From assembly GCA_963732375.1 (NCBI GenBank), contig CAVSZE010000015.1, positions 186,001 through 250,000 on the forward strand: a DNA stretch of 64,000 nt. Reading direction: 5' to 3'. Each line of letters starts with the position of its first letter. The first letter of the stretch is position 1. A program made the translations under genes and the position numbers. A model generated the notes under the pieces. The model saw only the letters and a list, made by a program, of their open reading frames with translations, searched no databases and was not told the DNA's origin. Shown here piece by piece: positions 8,459 through 19,674 of the stretch. Source of the DNA: RPQJ01 sp963732375. Lineage in GTDB: Bacteria; Pseudomonadota; Gammaproteobacteria; Steroidobacterales; Steroidobacteraceae.

Positions 8459-8932
8459 ATGTCCAAACGATCCGTAATTCGCCCTCTGCTCGTCCTCGTA
8501 GCCGCGTCGATTGCACTGACAGGCATCGCCTTCGCGGACGGCCCGCCGTCGAAGGCCGAGAGGATCCTGGCCTATCGCAAGGCGATCTACCAGGTCATCG
8601 TATGGAACGTGGGACCCATGGGCGCAATGGCACAGGACAAGGTGCCGTTCAATGCGCCGGAATTCGCGCTTCGCTCCGGGCGGGTTGCGGAACTCACGCC
8701 GATGCTCGCCGAGGCATATTCGCCCGAGTCGAAGGACGTTGCGAACTCGAAGTTGAAGCCCGAGATGTGGGCCAATCGCGCCGACTTCGACGCCAAGCTC
8801 AAGGACCTGGTGGACCGCAGCGCGGCACTGGCGGAGGTCGCGAAGGGCGGGGATCCGGCGAAGACCAAGGCCGCGTTCTTCAGCATGGCGGACGCGTGCA
8901 AAGCCTGCCACGACAAGTACAAGGCAGACTGA
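8459..8932 (+). CDS. Cytochrome c' (class II, periplasmic)
   Basis: A 157-residue secreted haem protein. Residues 1-26 form a signal peptide with likely cleavage after IAFA. The haem-binding CKACH (Cys147, Cys150, His151) is at the extreme C-terminus, as in class II cytochromes c', which fold as a four-helix bundle and bind NO or CO or act in electron transfer. YRKAIYQVIVWNVGPMGAM near the mature N-terminus is typical of the first helix. The convergent neighbour is a cytochrome b561, a frequent genomic partner that could pass quinol electrons to this protein. The exact physiological partner cannot be read from sequence. Confidence 0.93.
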   Translation: MSKRSVIRPLLVLVAASIALTGIAFADGPPSKAERILAYRKAIYQVIVWNVGPMGAMAQDKVPFNAPEFALRSGRVAELTPMLAEAYSPESKDVANSKLKPEMWANRADFDAKLKDLVDRSAALAEVAKGGDPAKTKAAFFSMADACKACHDKYKAD

Positions 8933-8933
8933 T

Positions 8934-9647
8934 TCAGTAGAGCGAGATGACCGTGTCCGGCGCCGCTCGCACCGCGAGCGCCAGCGCGATCGCGAGTGCA
9001 ACGACGACGGCGAGCGCGAGCAGCGTTTGCGAATCGTCGATGGCCTCGTCCGGCGGAACCTCGGACGCAGGTTTCTTCCCGGTGAACATGGCGCGCACCA
9101 GCGGCCGGCCCGCCACCCGCGCGTACCATGCGATCGCGCACAGGTGCAGCACGACCAGGCCGAGAACCAGGTTCGAATTCGCCTCGTGCAGGCTGGAGAT
9201 GCGGTTGCTGGTACCCGGCGCGATCCAGCCGTAGAAGGGGCCGGCGCTCGCGATCTCGTCGTTGGCGAAGAGTCCCGTCGCCGCCTGGAACAGCACTGCT
9301 GCCAGCATCGCGAGCACGCTCAGCGCCCCGAGTGGATTGTGGCCCGGTGCCGGCCGGGGCGTCCGGCCGCGCAGGTACGCGACCAGCCCGGACTGTCCGG
9401 GCACGAACGAAGAGAAGCGCGCGTGCCGGGTGCCGATGAATCCCCACATGATCCGGAAAACAACCAGCACCAGCGTCACGTAGCCGAACCAGCGGTGCCA
9501 GGTGAACCAGCGCGTACCCGCGTAGTGCGTGGCCCAGGCACCGGCCACGGTAAGCACCAGCAACCAGTGTGTGGCGCGCACCGGCAGATCCCAGACCATT
9601 CGCGCCGCGGCAGTCGCTTCGTCGTTCAGCTGTTCGTGGTTCGCCAT
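8934..9647 (-). CDS. Cytochrome b561 family protein
   Basis: A 237-residue membrane haem b protein of the bacterial b561 / Ni-hydrogenase cytochrome b type. Four core helices can be seen, plus a C-terminal hydrophobic segment. Candidate haem-ligand histidines are in VRATHWLLV, TWHRWFGY and VVLHLCAIAWY. These proteins move electrons from quinol to periplasmic c-type cytochromes, and the neighbouring cytochrome c' is a plausible acceptor. The ATG at 9647 is preferred over the one at 9665 because GGAGG lies seven bases before it. Its 3' end is one base from the cytochrome c' stop, on the opposite strand, so there is no room for a separate terminator. Confidence 0.9.
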   Translation of the reverse strand: MANHEQLNDEATAAARMVWDLPVRATHWLLVLTVAGAWATHYAGTRWFTWHRWFGYVTLVLVVFRIMWGFIGTRHARFSSFVPGQSGLVAYLRGRTPRPAPGHNPLGALSVLAMLAAVLFQAATGLFANDEIASAGPFYGWIAPGTSNRISSLHEANSNLVLGLVVLHLCAIAWYARVAGRPLVRAMFTGKKPASEVPPDEAIDDSQTLLALAVVVALAIALALAVRAAPDTVISLY

Positions 9648-9793
9648 CAAGCCTCCGTCTCGCACGACTGCGGACCCGTCGATTCTAGCAATGACAGGTG
9701 ACCCGACACCCCGCGTGCATTATTGTCCTAGCGGCGCCAAGAGCCGGTTGGTACGAGTACCGCGATGCGGCAGCAACATTCGGATCCCCGCTA

Positions 9794-9847
9794 CATGATT
9801 TCATTTGTCATGGTTTCCTTTGTCATGGTTTCTTTTGTGATGGTTTC
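9794..9847. repeat. 15-bp tandem repeat, about 3.6 copies
   Basis: Units start at 9794, 9809, 9824 and 9839 (the last is partial). The consensus is CATGGTTTCYTTTGT, with one or two substitutions per copy. The stretch is much richer in T than its surroundings and lies in the 242-base gap between the b561 and RDD genes. If translated in the RDD frame it would give CHGFL/CHGFF/CDGFV pentapeptides, but it precedes the likely RDD start. Confidence 0.9.
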
Positions 9848-9889
9848 GTGCTTCCTGGATCCCGGCATGACCGGGCCGCGCGACCGCTG

Positions 9890-10327
9890 ATGCCGGCCGG
9901 ACTGCTGCGCCGCCTCGGCGCGCTCCTCTACGACACGCTGTTGCTGGTCGCGGTGCTGATGATCGCAACGGCACTCTTCCTGCCATTCACCGGCGGCGAG
10001 GCGATCACCAGCGCCGACGGTTGGCTGCTCGAGTGGGCCTATCGCGCCGTGCTCGCGGGCCTGGTCGTGATCTACTACGGCTCATTCTGGACGCGCAGCG
10101 GGCAGACGCTGGGGCTCAAGTCCTGGCGATTGCGGCTGGAACGCGAGGATGGCGCGCGCCTGACCTGGGCCGACACGCTGCGCCGGCTGGCGGCCGCGAT
10201 CGTGTCGCTGCTGCCGGCTGGAATCGGCTGGATCTGGATCGTCGTGGACCCCGGCAAGCGGGCGTGGCACGACCGGCTGTCGCGCACCCGCGTGGTCGTC
10301 GTGCCGAGGGCGTCGTCCGTCGCCTGA
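9890..10327 (+). CDS. RDD family membrane protein
   Basis: A 145-residue inner-membrane protein of the RDD family (Arg-Asp-Asp named), of unclear biochemical role; some members are proposed Na+/H+ antiporters. It starts MPAGLLRRLGALLYDTLLLV, the usual beginning with Arg and Asp around helix 1. Hydrophobic stretches continue through residues 14-35, 50-65 and about 103-118. The conserved SGQTLGLKSWRLRL and KRAWHDRLSRT motifs are both present. The ATG at 9890 lacks a good ribosome-binding site but gives the family-like N-terminus; the upstream in-frame extension runs through the tandem repeat and is rejected. Convergent with lptG, 5 bases apart. Confidence 0.88.
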   Translation: MPAGLLRRLGALLYDTLLLVAVLMIATALFLPFTGGEAITSADGWLLEWAYRAVLAGLVVIYYGSFWTRSGQTLGLKSWRLRLEREDGARLTWADTLRRLAAAIVSLLPAGIGWIWIVVDPGKRAWHDRLSRTRVVVVPRASSVA

Positions 10328-10332
10328 CCCGG

Positions 10333-11400
10333 TCAGCGGGTACGAGCAAGCATCGTCAGCGTAAGTGCCGCGAGTACCGCCGTAGGCAGCCAGCCGGTGA
10401 CCAGCGGCGAGAGCCCTAGAAGCTGCCCACTGTTTTCCAGCATCTGGCTCACCGTCACGAAACCCGCGCCTATCAGGATGCCCACTATCATCCTCGCACC
10501 CTGCCCCGTAGCACGCAGCGGGCCGAGCGAGAATGGCAACGCCAGCATCACCACCAGCATCAGCGCGACGTGGCGCGCCATTCTCGACCACAGCATCACT
10601 TCGAAGCGCGACGAGTCGAGGTCATTGCGCTTCAGGTGATCGATATAGGCCTTGAGGTCGCGCAGGTCCATCGCGTCCGGTTCCACCACCGCAAGCCCCA
10701 GGAAATCCGCCGACAGCCCGGAACGAAAGCCCTCGGTCGCGGCCTTTTTGGCCACGGTCCCGGAGTCGGAAAAACTCGTCTCCGCGTAGTTCTCGAGCTG
10801 CCAGCCGGACTTTTCGTCGACGCTGGCCGCGTCGGCGCGACCTGCCTCGAGCAGCACCCGACCCGGGCCGAACCGGAATATCTGCACGCCGCCGAAGCGG
10901 GATTCGGTAGACTGCTGCTCGACGCTTATGATCGAATTGCCGTCGCGCACCCACGCGCCGCGATTGCCGGCAAAGCTGAGTTCATTGTACTTGCTGAATA
11001 CCTTCACCTGGCGACCGTACTTTTCCAGCGGGGGCGCCACGAACTCGCTCACGCCTGTCATCACGACGGCCAGGACGATGCCCGCCACCGCAAGCCATGA
11101 GCACATCCGCAGCGTCGTGATGCCCGAGGCTCGCATCACCACCAGTTCGCTGCCGCGCGCAAGGTTCCCCAGCCCGAGCAGCGAGCCGATCAGGGCCGCC
11201 ACCGGCAGCAGCTGGGTGGCGAAATTCGGCAGGCTGAGGAAGACGTAGGTCATCGCCTGCGTCGCCGTGTAGGTTCCAGTGCCGATGTCGTCCTGCTCGT
11301 TGATGAACAGGAACAGCGCGCCGAGCACCAGCAGCACCGCGAGAACCAGCGCCGTGTACGCGAAGATCGTCTTCAGGATGTAGCGCGCGAGGATCGGCAC
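10333..11400 (-). CDS. lptG: LPS export ABC transporter permease LptG
   Basis: LptG pairs with LptF and the ATPase LptB to extract lipopolysaccharide from the inner membrane and push it onto the periplasmic bridge. 355 residues in the YjgP/YjgQ fold: two helices near the N-terminus and a third and fourth after ARGSELVVMRASGIT, then a large periplasmic jellyroll (about 130-270) and helices at the C-terminus. The ELVVMRASG coupling-helix motif contacts LptB. The start is GTG 11400, one base after the lptF stop, with GGAGG inside the lptF end as ribosome-binding site. Translational coupling with lptF is evident. lptB is not in the window. Confidence 0.94.
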   Translation of the reverse strand: MPILARYILKTIFAYTALVLAVLLVLGALFLFINEQDDIGTGTYTATQAMTYVFLSLPNFATQLLPVAALIGSLLGLGNLARGSELVVMRASGITTLRMCSWLAVAGIVLAVVMTGVSEFVAPPLEKYGRQVKVFSKYNELSFAGNRGAWVRDGNSIISVEQQSTESRFGGVQIFRFGPGRVLLEAGRADAASVDEKSGWQLENYAETSFSDSGTVAKKAATEGFRSGLSADFLGLAVVEPDAMDLRDLKAYIDHLKRNDLDSSRFEVMLWSRMARHVALMLVVMLALPFSLGPLRATGQGARMIVGILIGAGFVTVSQMLENSGQLLGLSPLVTGWLPTAVLAALTLTMLARTR

Positions 11401-11401
11401 C

Positions 11402-12496
11402 TCAGCCTCCCGTCTTCCGCGCGCGGCGCAGGATAGGCGCGAATCTCTCGTCCCTCCAGATGAGCAGTGCGGCGACCGCGACCGGCACCAGGTGAACCCA
11501 CCACATCCCGAGCGCGCCGCCCGGGCTGCCCTTCTCGATCCACACGCGTACTGCCGCGACCAGGTTCGAGTAGACGAAGTACGCGAGCACGGCGATACCC
11601 ACCCGCGCGAACCTGCCCTGTCGCGGGCGCAGCTTCGAGAGGGGCACGGCAAGCAGCATCAACGCGAGCGCCATCACGGGCACCGCGGTGCGCCAGGCCA
11701 GTTCGGAGCGGTCGGCAGCGTCGCGCGAGCCGATCAGCGCGCTGGTAGGCTTGACCCAGAGCTTCTCGGCCTTGGCCTTCACCTCGGGAAGGCGCACCGG
11801 GATGCCGTGCTCCTTGAACGTGACGACCCGCCATTCGAGCGCGCCAGGAACACCTTCGTAGCGACGCCCGTTGTACAGCACGAAGAGTTGCTCGGCCTGG
11901 CCGGCACCGCGCTGCTCGGCGCGTTCGGCGACGGCGATCTCGACGCGATCCCCGACCCGCCGCTGCACGAACACTCCCTCGAGCTGCCCGTTCGGATTCA
12001 CCCGCTCGGCGTAGAAGACGATGTCGCCGCCCGCGAAACTGCGGAAACGGCCGGCCTCGAGCGAACCGAACTGCGCCGAGCGCAGTGCCTCCACCCTGAT
12101 CTGCTGCGCGCGCGCGCCCGCCGCGGGCACCACGCGGTAGGACAACACGGCGAGCCCTGCCACGACCAGCACCGTGAGAAGCCCGACCGGCCGGTAGATG
12201 CTGCCAGTGCCGACCCCGCACGCGGCCATCGCCGTCATCTCGCTCTCGTGATAGAGGCGCCCCAGCGCCAGCACGATGCCGAGATACAATCCGATAGGCA
12301 CCAGCACGGTGAGTTGCTGCAGGGTCGTGAGGCCGATCAGGGCCAGCACCACCGAGCCCGGAAAGCCGCTCTGCACGGCCTGCCCCAGCACGCGCGCGAG
12401 CTGGTTCGACAGCAGGATGATCAGCAGGACCGTGGTGACGGCGATGAACGTCACGGTCACCTCACGCAGCAGGTAGCGGTCAAGCCGGGTCAGCAC
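11402..12496 (-). CDS. lptF: LPS export ABC transporter permease LptF
   Basis: Partner of LptG in the Lpt machine. 364 residues, with helices at about 15-35 and 50-75, the LYHESEMTAMAACGVG coupling motif near residue 85, helix 4, a periplasmic domain (about 125-260), and two or three C-terminal helices. It starts MLTRLDRYLLREV, as usual for LptF. It is first in the lptFG pair and divergent from pepA, with 189 bases between that must hold both promoters; no consensus hexamers stand out there. The lptF-pepA divergent arrangement is the standard gammaproteobacterial one. Confidence 0.94.
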   Translation of the reverse strand: MLTRLDRYLLREVTVTFIAVTTVLLIILLSNQLARVLGQAVQSGFPGSVVLALIGLTTLQQLTVLVPIGLYLGIVLALGRLYHESEMTAMAACGVGTGSIYRPVGLLTVLVVAGLAVLSYRVVPAAGARAQQIRVEALRSAQFGSLEAGRFRSFAGGDIVFYAERVNPNGQLEGVFVQRRVGDRVEIAVAERAEQRGAGQAEQLFVLYNGRRYEGVPGALEWRVVTFKEHGIPVRLPEVKAKAEKLWVKPTSALIGSRDAADRSELAWRTAVPVMALALMLLAVPLSKLRPRQGRFARVGIAVLAYFVYSNLVAAVRVWIEKGSPGGALGMWWVHLVPVAVAALLIWRDERFAPILRRARKTGG

Positions 12497-12685
12497 AGGT
12501 CGCGGCTCCGAGCGGGAAACGGTAGACTCCGACGTCCGTCGGCGACGGGCCCGGCATCAGCCGGGAACCCCGCGCAAGGCGGTGCGCAGCCAAGTGTAGC
12601 GGTCGCGTGCTCCCGGCCACCAGCCGGGATCGCCGCGGGCGCCGCGCTCGACACGCAACACGGAATACGAAGGAAGGAACAAAGC

Positions 12686-14170
12686 ATGCGTTTCCATGCC
12701 GTCAGTGGATCAGCAACGCGCCAGCGCACGGACTGCGCGGTCGTTGGGCTTTACGAGTCCGGTGCCCTGGCCACCGCCACGGCCCAGCTCGACGTCGCGC
12801 TCGGCGGCCGCATTTCACGCCTGGTGAAACGCGGAGACCTGCGCGGCAAGGCCGGCGAAACCTCGCTGCTCGACGTGGAAAGCGGCCCCTGCGGGCGTGT
12901 GCTGGTCGTGGGCCTGGGTCGCAAGGACGGCTTCGACCGTCGTCGCTACAAGAAAGCCCTGCTCGCGGCGGCAGCGGCACTGGCAAACTCCGGCACGCGC
13001 GATGCGGTCAGCTACATTTCGCAGGAGCTGGTCGAAAGCACGGACGCCTATTACAAGGGCCGCCTCGCGGCCGAGGCCGTCGGGCATGCGCTGTACCGCG
13101 TCCCGGCGATCCGCAGCTCGCGCAAGCCGAAGGAACCCGCGCTGCGCAGTTTCGGCATCGCGGTCACCGAGCGCGACCAGAAGAAAGAAGCCGAGCGCGG
13201 ACTCGCCCACGGACACGGCATTGCCGTCGGCACGGCCCTGACCCGGGACCTCGCCAACCTGCCGGCCAACGTCTGTACCCCGGGCTACCTTGGCAAGCAG
13301 GCGCGGGAGATGGCGCGCGAGCATCGCAGCGTTCGCGCACAGGTGCTGGGCGAGCCGGAACTCCGCCGGCTGAAGATGGGGTCGTTCCTGTCGGTGACCG
13401 CGGGCAGCGACGAGCCCGCCCGGATGATCGTGCTCCGTTACCAGGGCGCTGCCGCGCGGCAGGCTCCCGTCGTGCTGGTCGGCAAGGGCGTGACCTTCGA
13501 CAGTGGCGGCATCTCGCTCAAGCAGCCGGTCGGCATGGACGAAATGAAGTTCGACATGACCGGGGCCGCGAGCGTGTTCGGCGCCATCAAGGCAGCGGCA
13601 GAGATCGGACTCAAGATCAACATCGTCGGCATCGTTCCGGCCTGCGAAAACATGCCGAACGGCCGCGCCACCAAGCCCGGCGATATCGTGCGCAGCATGT
13701 CGGGCCAGACGATCGAGGTGATCAACACCGACGCGGAGGGCCGGCTGATCCTGTGTGACGCCCTCACCTACGCGCGCCGGTTCAAGCCTGCGGTGGTACT
13801 CGACATCGCGACCCTCACCGGCGCCTGCGTGATCGCGCTCGGCGCTCACCTGAGCGCGGTGATGAGCAGCGACGCCGAACTCGCCACCGAAATCGAGGAA
13901 GCGGGACGTCGCGCCGAGGATCGTGCCTGGCGCATGCCGATGGCCGAGGAATACCACGAGCAGTTGAAGAGCAATTTCGCCGACTTCACGAACTCCTGCG
14001 GCCGTGAGGCCGGCGCGATCACCGCGGCCTGTTTCCTCGCCAAGTTCACCGAAGGCCTGCGCTGGGCGCACATGGACATCGCCGGCACCGCCTACCTCAC
14101 CGGCACGAAAAAGGGCAGCACCGGCCGCCCGGTGCCGCTGCTCGTGGACTTCCTGATCAACCGCCGCTGA
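12686..14170 (+). CDS. pepA: Leucyl aminopeptidase (cytosol aminopeptidase, M17)
   Basis: A hexameric, two-metal cytosolic aminopeptidase that removes N-terminal residues from peptides; in E. coli it also binds DNA. 494 residues. The N-terminal macrodomain-like part is followed by the catalytic domain with VGKGVTFDSGGISLK, MKFDMTGAASV and NTDAEGRLILCDAL near residues 347-360, holding all the metal ligands and the bicarbonate-site Arg. The ATG at 12686 follows AGGAAGGAAC. It is followed three bases later by holC, as in many gammaproteobacteria. A second, diverged M17 gene lies at 58550. Confidence 0.96.
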   Translation: MRFHAVSGSATRQRTDCAVVGLYESGALATATAQLDVALGGRISRLVKRGDLRGKAGETSLLDVESGPCGRVLVVGLGRKDGFDRRRYKKALLAAAAALANSGTRDAVSYISQELVESTDAYYKGRLAAEAVGHALYRVPAIRSSRKPKEPALRSFGIAVTERDQKKEAERGLAHGHGIAVGTALTRDLANLPANVCTPGYLGKQAREMAREHRSVRAQVLGEPELRRLKMGSFLSVTAGSDEPARMIVLRYQGAAARQAPVVLVGKGVTFDSGGISLKQPVGMDEMKFDMTGAASVFGAIKAAAEIGLKINIVGIVPACENMPNGRATKPGDIVRSMSGQTIEVINTDAEGRLILCDALTYARRFKPAVVLDIATLTGACVIALGAHLSAVMSSDAELATEIEEAGRRAEDRAWRMPMAEEYHEQLKSNFADFTNSCGREAGAITAACFLAKFTEGLRWAHMDIAGTAYLTGTKKGSTGRPVPLLVDFLINRR

Positions 14171-14173
14171 ACC

Positions 14174-14620
14174 GTGACCGGCCCTGCCGCAGCGAAAGTC
14201 GATTTCTACCTGCTGGGCGCGCCGGACGCGCGCGCGCACCTGGTCATGGCCTGCCGCGTTGCGGAAAAGGCTTTCGACCAGGGGCTTCGGATCGCAGTGC
14301 GCACGGCCAGCCCGTCGCAGGCCGCCGAGCTGGATGACCTGATGTGGACGTTCAGCGACAGCAGTTTCGTGCCGCACGGCGTTTGGCCCGCGGAACCGGA
14401 GTTCGCCGCCGCGACGCCGGTGCTGATCGCAAGCGGCACGCTGCCGGATTCGCATCGCGACGTACTGATAAATCTCTGCGACGATATTCCGGCCGACGCA
14501 GGCAGCTACGCTCGTGTGTGTGAAGTTGTCGCGGGCGACGAGAACGCGAAGCTCCGGGCCCGGGTACGCTGGCGCGGCTATCGCGACGCCGGCGTCGAAC
14601 CCGACCTGCACCAGGTCTAG
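14174..14620 (+). CDS. holC: DNA polymerase III chi subunit
   Basis: HolC (chi) links the clamp loader (through psi) to single-strand binding protein. 148 residues against 147 in E. coli. Recognisable elements are KVDFYLL at the start, CRVAEKAFDQGLRIAVRTAS, LDDLMWTFSDSSFVPHGVW and PVLIASGTLPDSHRDVLINL. The start is GTG 14174, three bases after the pepA stop. The pepA-holC-valS order is conserved in gammaproteobacteria and supports the call. Confidence 0.93.
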   Translation: MTGPAAAKVDFYLLGAPDARAHLVMACRVAEKAFDQGLRIAVRTASPSQAAELDDLMWTFSDSSFVPHGVWPAEPEFAAATPVLIASGTLPDSHRDVLINLCDDIPADAGSYARVCEVVAGDENAKLRARVRWRGYRDAGVEPDLHQV

Positions 14621-14634
14621 GCGCGGAGGAACCC

Positions 14635-14919
14635 ATGCAACAGGCGCTTGATCTGATTCCCGTGCTGACCGACATCGTCGAGGACGACGCACCGGGTGTC
14701 GTGTCCGCGGTGGACCGCACGGCCGAGTTCCTCGGCGAGATCGAGGCTCACCTGGCCACGGCCATCCACGACCACGCCGACGAGCTGGTGCACAACGCCT
14801 GCCGCGAAATGGAGGCTCTGCTTCTCGAGCAGGTCTCGGACCGGCTGCGCGCCCAGCTCCCGAGCCTGATAGCGGGAATCATCGAACAACACTTCCGCGA
14901 GCCTGGCAGCGACGCCTGA
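14635..14919 (+). CDS. Small acidic helical protein between holC and valS
   Basis: 94 residues, not assigned to a family. It is predicted all-helical and acidic (LTDIVEDDAPGVVSAV, FLGEIEAHLATAIHDHADEL, CREMEALLLEQVSDRLRAQL), ending LIAGIIEQHF. No membrane segment or metal motif. An AGGAG-like GGAGGA precedes the ATG closely. It sits 14 bases after holC and 8 before valS, so it is surely in the operon. Position and size suggest a small accessory, possibly polymerase-associated, but nothing in the sequence proves this. Similar small genes are known between holC and valS in related bacteria, from memory only. Confidence 0.75.
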   Translation: MQQALDLIPVLTDIVEDDAPGVVSAVDRTAEFLGEIEAHLATAIHDHADELVHNACREMEALLLEQVSDRLRAQLPSLIAGIIEQHFREPGSDA

Positions 14920-14927
14920 TCCCGAGG

Positions 14928-17716
<2,789 letters not shown>

Positions 17717-17720
<4 letters not shown>

Positions 17721-18679
17721 ACGCCCCGGGTCATGGCACTCCGGTCCAGCTCGATGCCGCGGCGCTCGAGCGCGTCGAGACCGCTGTCACTTCGCTCAAC
17801 CGGATCATCCTCGGCAAGGAGCGGCAGATCCGTCTCTGCCTCGCCTGCCTGTTCGCGCGCGGGCACCTGCTGATCGAGGACATCCCGGGAGTCGGCAAGA
17901 CCACGCTTGCCCACGCGCTCGCGGCAATCCTCGGCCTGACCTACCAGCGCGTGCAGTTCACCAGCGACCTGCTGCCCGCGGACATCACCGGCGTGTCGGT
18001 GTTCGACGCCGAAACCGGTCAGTTCCGTTTTCATCGCGGCCCGGTATTCGCACAGCTCGTGCTGGCGGACGAAGTGAACCGGGCCACGCCGAAGGCGCAG
18101 AGCGCGCTGCTCGAGGCGATGGAGGAGCACCAGGTCACTTCGGACGGCACCACGTACCCGATGAGCGAACCGTTCTTCGTCATCGCGACACAGAACCCGG
18201 TCTACCAGGTTGGAACATTCCCACTGCCTGAATCCCAGCTCGACCGGTTCCTGATGCGAATCGAGCTCGGATATCCGGAGGCCGAGCTGGAGCGCGAACT
18301 GCTGCTCGGCGCCGACCGGCGCGACCTGCTCACGTCGCTGTCTCCGGCGCTCACTCCGCAGCAGCTGCTGCGAGTGCAGACAGAGGTGCCGCGTGTGCAC
18401 GCCTCTCCGGCCCTGCTCGATTACGTGCAGGCGGTCGCACGCTACACCCGCCAGGCTAGCGAGTTCGAGGCGGGGCTCTCGCCGCGCGCGGTCATTGCGC
18501 TGTTGCGAGCTGCCCAGGCCTGGGCGCTGATGCACGCCAGGCCGGGCGTCCTGCCCGAGGACCTGCAGGCCGTGCTCCCGGCGGTCGTCGGACATCGCCT
18601 TGCCCCGCGCGAGACCTCGCGATTCCGCGACGCCGGCCAGGTCGGCCTGCACGTCCTCGAGTCCGTCCCCGTACCCTGA
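17717..18679 (+). CDS. MoxR-family AAA+ ATPase
   Basis: A 320-residue AAA+ chaperone of the MoxR group. Walker A is PGVGKTT at about residues 57-63, Walker B is LVLADEVNRA, sensor 1 is FFVIATQNPV, and the MoxR-specific LPESQLDRFLMRIELGYP follows. MoxR ATPases act with a VWA/DUF58 partner in maturing or assembling protein complexes; the DUF58 gene is five bases downstream and a TgpA-type transglutaminase follows. The three-gene set is a widespread module. The start overlaps the valS stop. Confidence 0.93.
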
Positions 18680-18684
18680 CCGGA

Positions 18685-19674
18685 ATGCGCCAAGCGATTC
18701 GACGCCTGCGCGCCGGCCTGGACGGGCGCGTCGGCGCGTGGATCAAGCGTCGGCAAGGCACGGACCACGACCCCGTGACGCTGCGCCGCGGGCGTATCTA
18801 CATCCTTCCGACGCGTCTCGGCGCGGCCTACGCGATCATGGCCATGTCGATGATCGCGGGCGGCCTGAACTACAGCAACAACCTGGCGCTGGGCCTCGCT
18901 TTCCTGCTGGTCGGCCTCGGCTTCGTCGCAATGCATCACTGCCACGGCAACCTCGTGGGACTCGAATCGCGGCTGCACTCGACGGAGTCCGCGTTCGCTG
19001 GCCAGGATGTGCGCATCCAGCTGCTGCTCGAGAACCGCGCGAGCGCGCCGAGGCCGGGCATTGAGGTTGCCCCGGACAAAGGAGTGGCTGCGCAGGTCGT
19101 CGACGTCCCGCCAGCTGCCACCGCAACGGCCGGGATCGCGCTGCACGCCGAGCGTCGCGGATACGTGCGGCTCGAACGCTTCATCCTGGCAACGCGTCAC
19201 CCGCTCGGGCTGTTTCGCGCATGGGCGGTGGTACATCCCGGCTATTCAGCGATTGCATGGCCGCAGCCCGCGGAGCGCGGCCGGCCTCCGCCTGGCGTCG
19301 AGACCGACACCGGTGGTGCGCAGGATCGTGCGAAGGGCGAGGAAGACTTTACGGGTCTCAAGCCATACCAGCCCGGCGATCCGCTGCGGCGCATCGCGTG
19401 GAAGGCCTATGCACGCGGCCGCGGGCTGCACACGAAGCAATACGGGGGCACCGATGTCGTCTCGCATGTATTCGACTGGGAAAGCCTGCCCGGGCTCGAC
19501 ATCGAGGCGCGGCTCTCGCAACTCTGCCGCTGGGTACTCGACGCGCACCAGAGCGGGGAAGCGTTCGGCCTGCGGCTCCCCGGCCAGGTGATCGAGGCGA
19601 ACATCGGTACCGGCCACCTGCAGCGCTGCCTGGACGCGCTCGCGATTCTCGAGCGGGGCAGCGCCAATGCGTGA
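18685..19674 (+). CDS. DUF58 domain membrane protein
   Basis: 329 residues. The N-terminal RRGRIYILPTRLGAAYAIM leads into two close hydrophobic segments (about 52-90). An extracytoplasmic beta-rich region comes next, with RRGYVRLERFILATRHPLGLFRAW. The DUF58 signature follows: DFTGLKPYQPGDPLRRIAWK and ARGRGLHTKQY. DUF58 proteins are distant VWA-like partners of MoxR ATPases. Overlaps the next gene by 8 bases; translationally coupled. Substrate unknown. Confidence 0.9.
   Translation: MRQAIRRLRAGLDGRVGAWIKRRQGTDHDPVTLRRGRIYILPTRLGAAYAIMAMSMIAGGLNYSNNLALGLAFLLVGLGFVAMHHCHGNLVGLESRLHSTESAFAGQDVRIQLLLENRASAPRPGIEVAPDKGVAAQVVDVPPAATATAGIALHAERRGYVRLERFILATRHPLGLFRAWAVVHPGYSAIAWPQPAERGRPPPGVETDTGGAQDRAKGEEDFTGLKPYQPGDPLRRIAWKAYARGRGLHTKQYGGTDVVSHVFDWESLPGLDIEARLSQLCRWVLDAHQSGEAFGLRLPGQVIEANIGTGHLQRCLDALAILERGSANA

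Noticed and set aside
9698..9889. Longer RDD protein carrying CHGF-type pentapeptide repeats
   Set aside because: The family N-terminus begins at 9890; the extension is repeat-encoded and has no ribosome-binding site, though it is kept as a note in the findings.
12815..14692. Minus-strand frame of about 625 codons over pepA/holC
   Set aside because: High GC leaves antisense frames open; no domain, and pepA is unambiguous.
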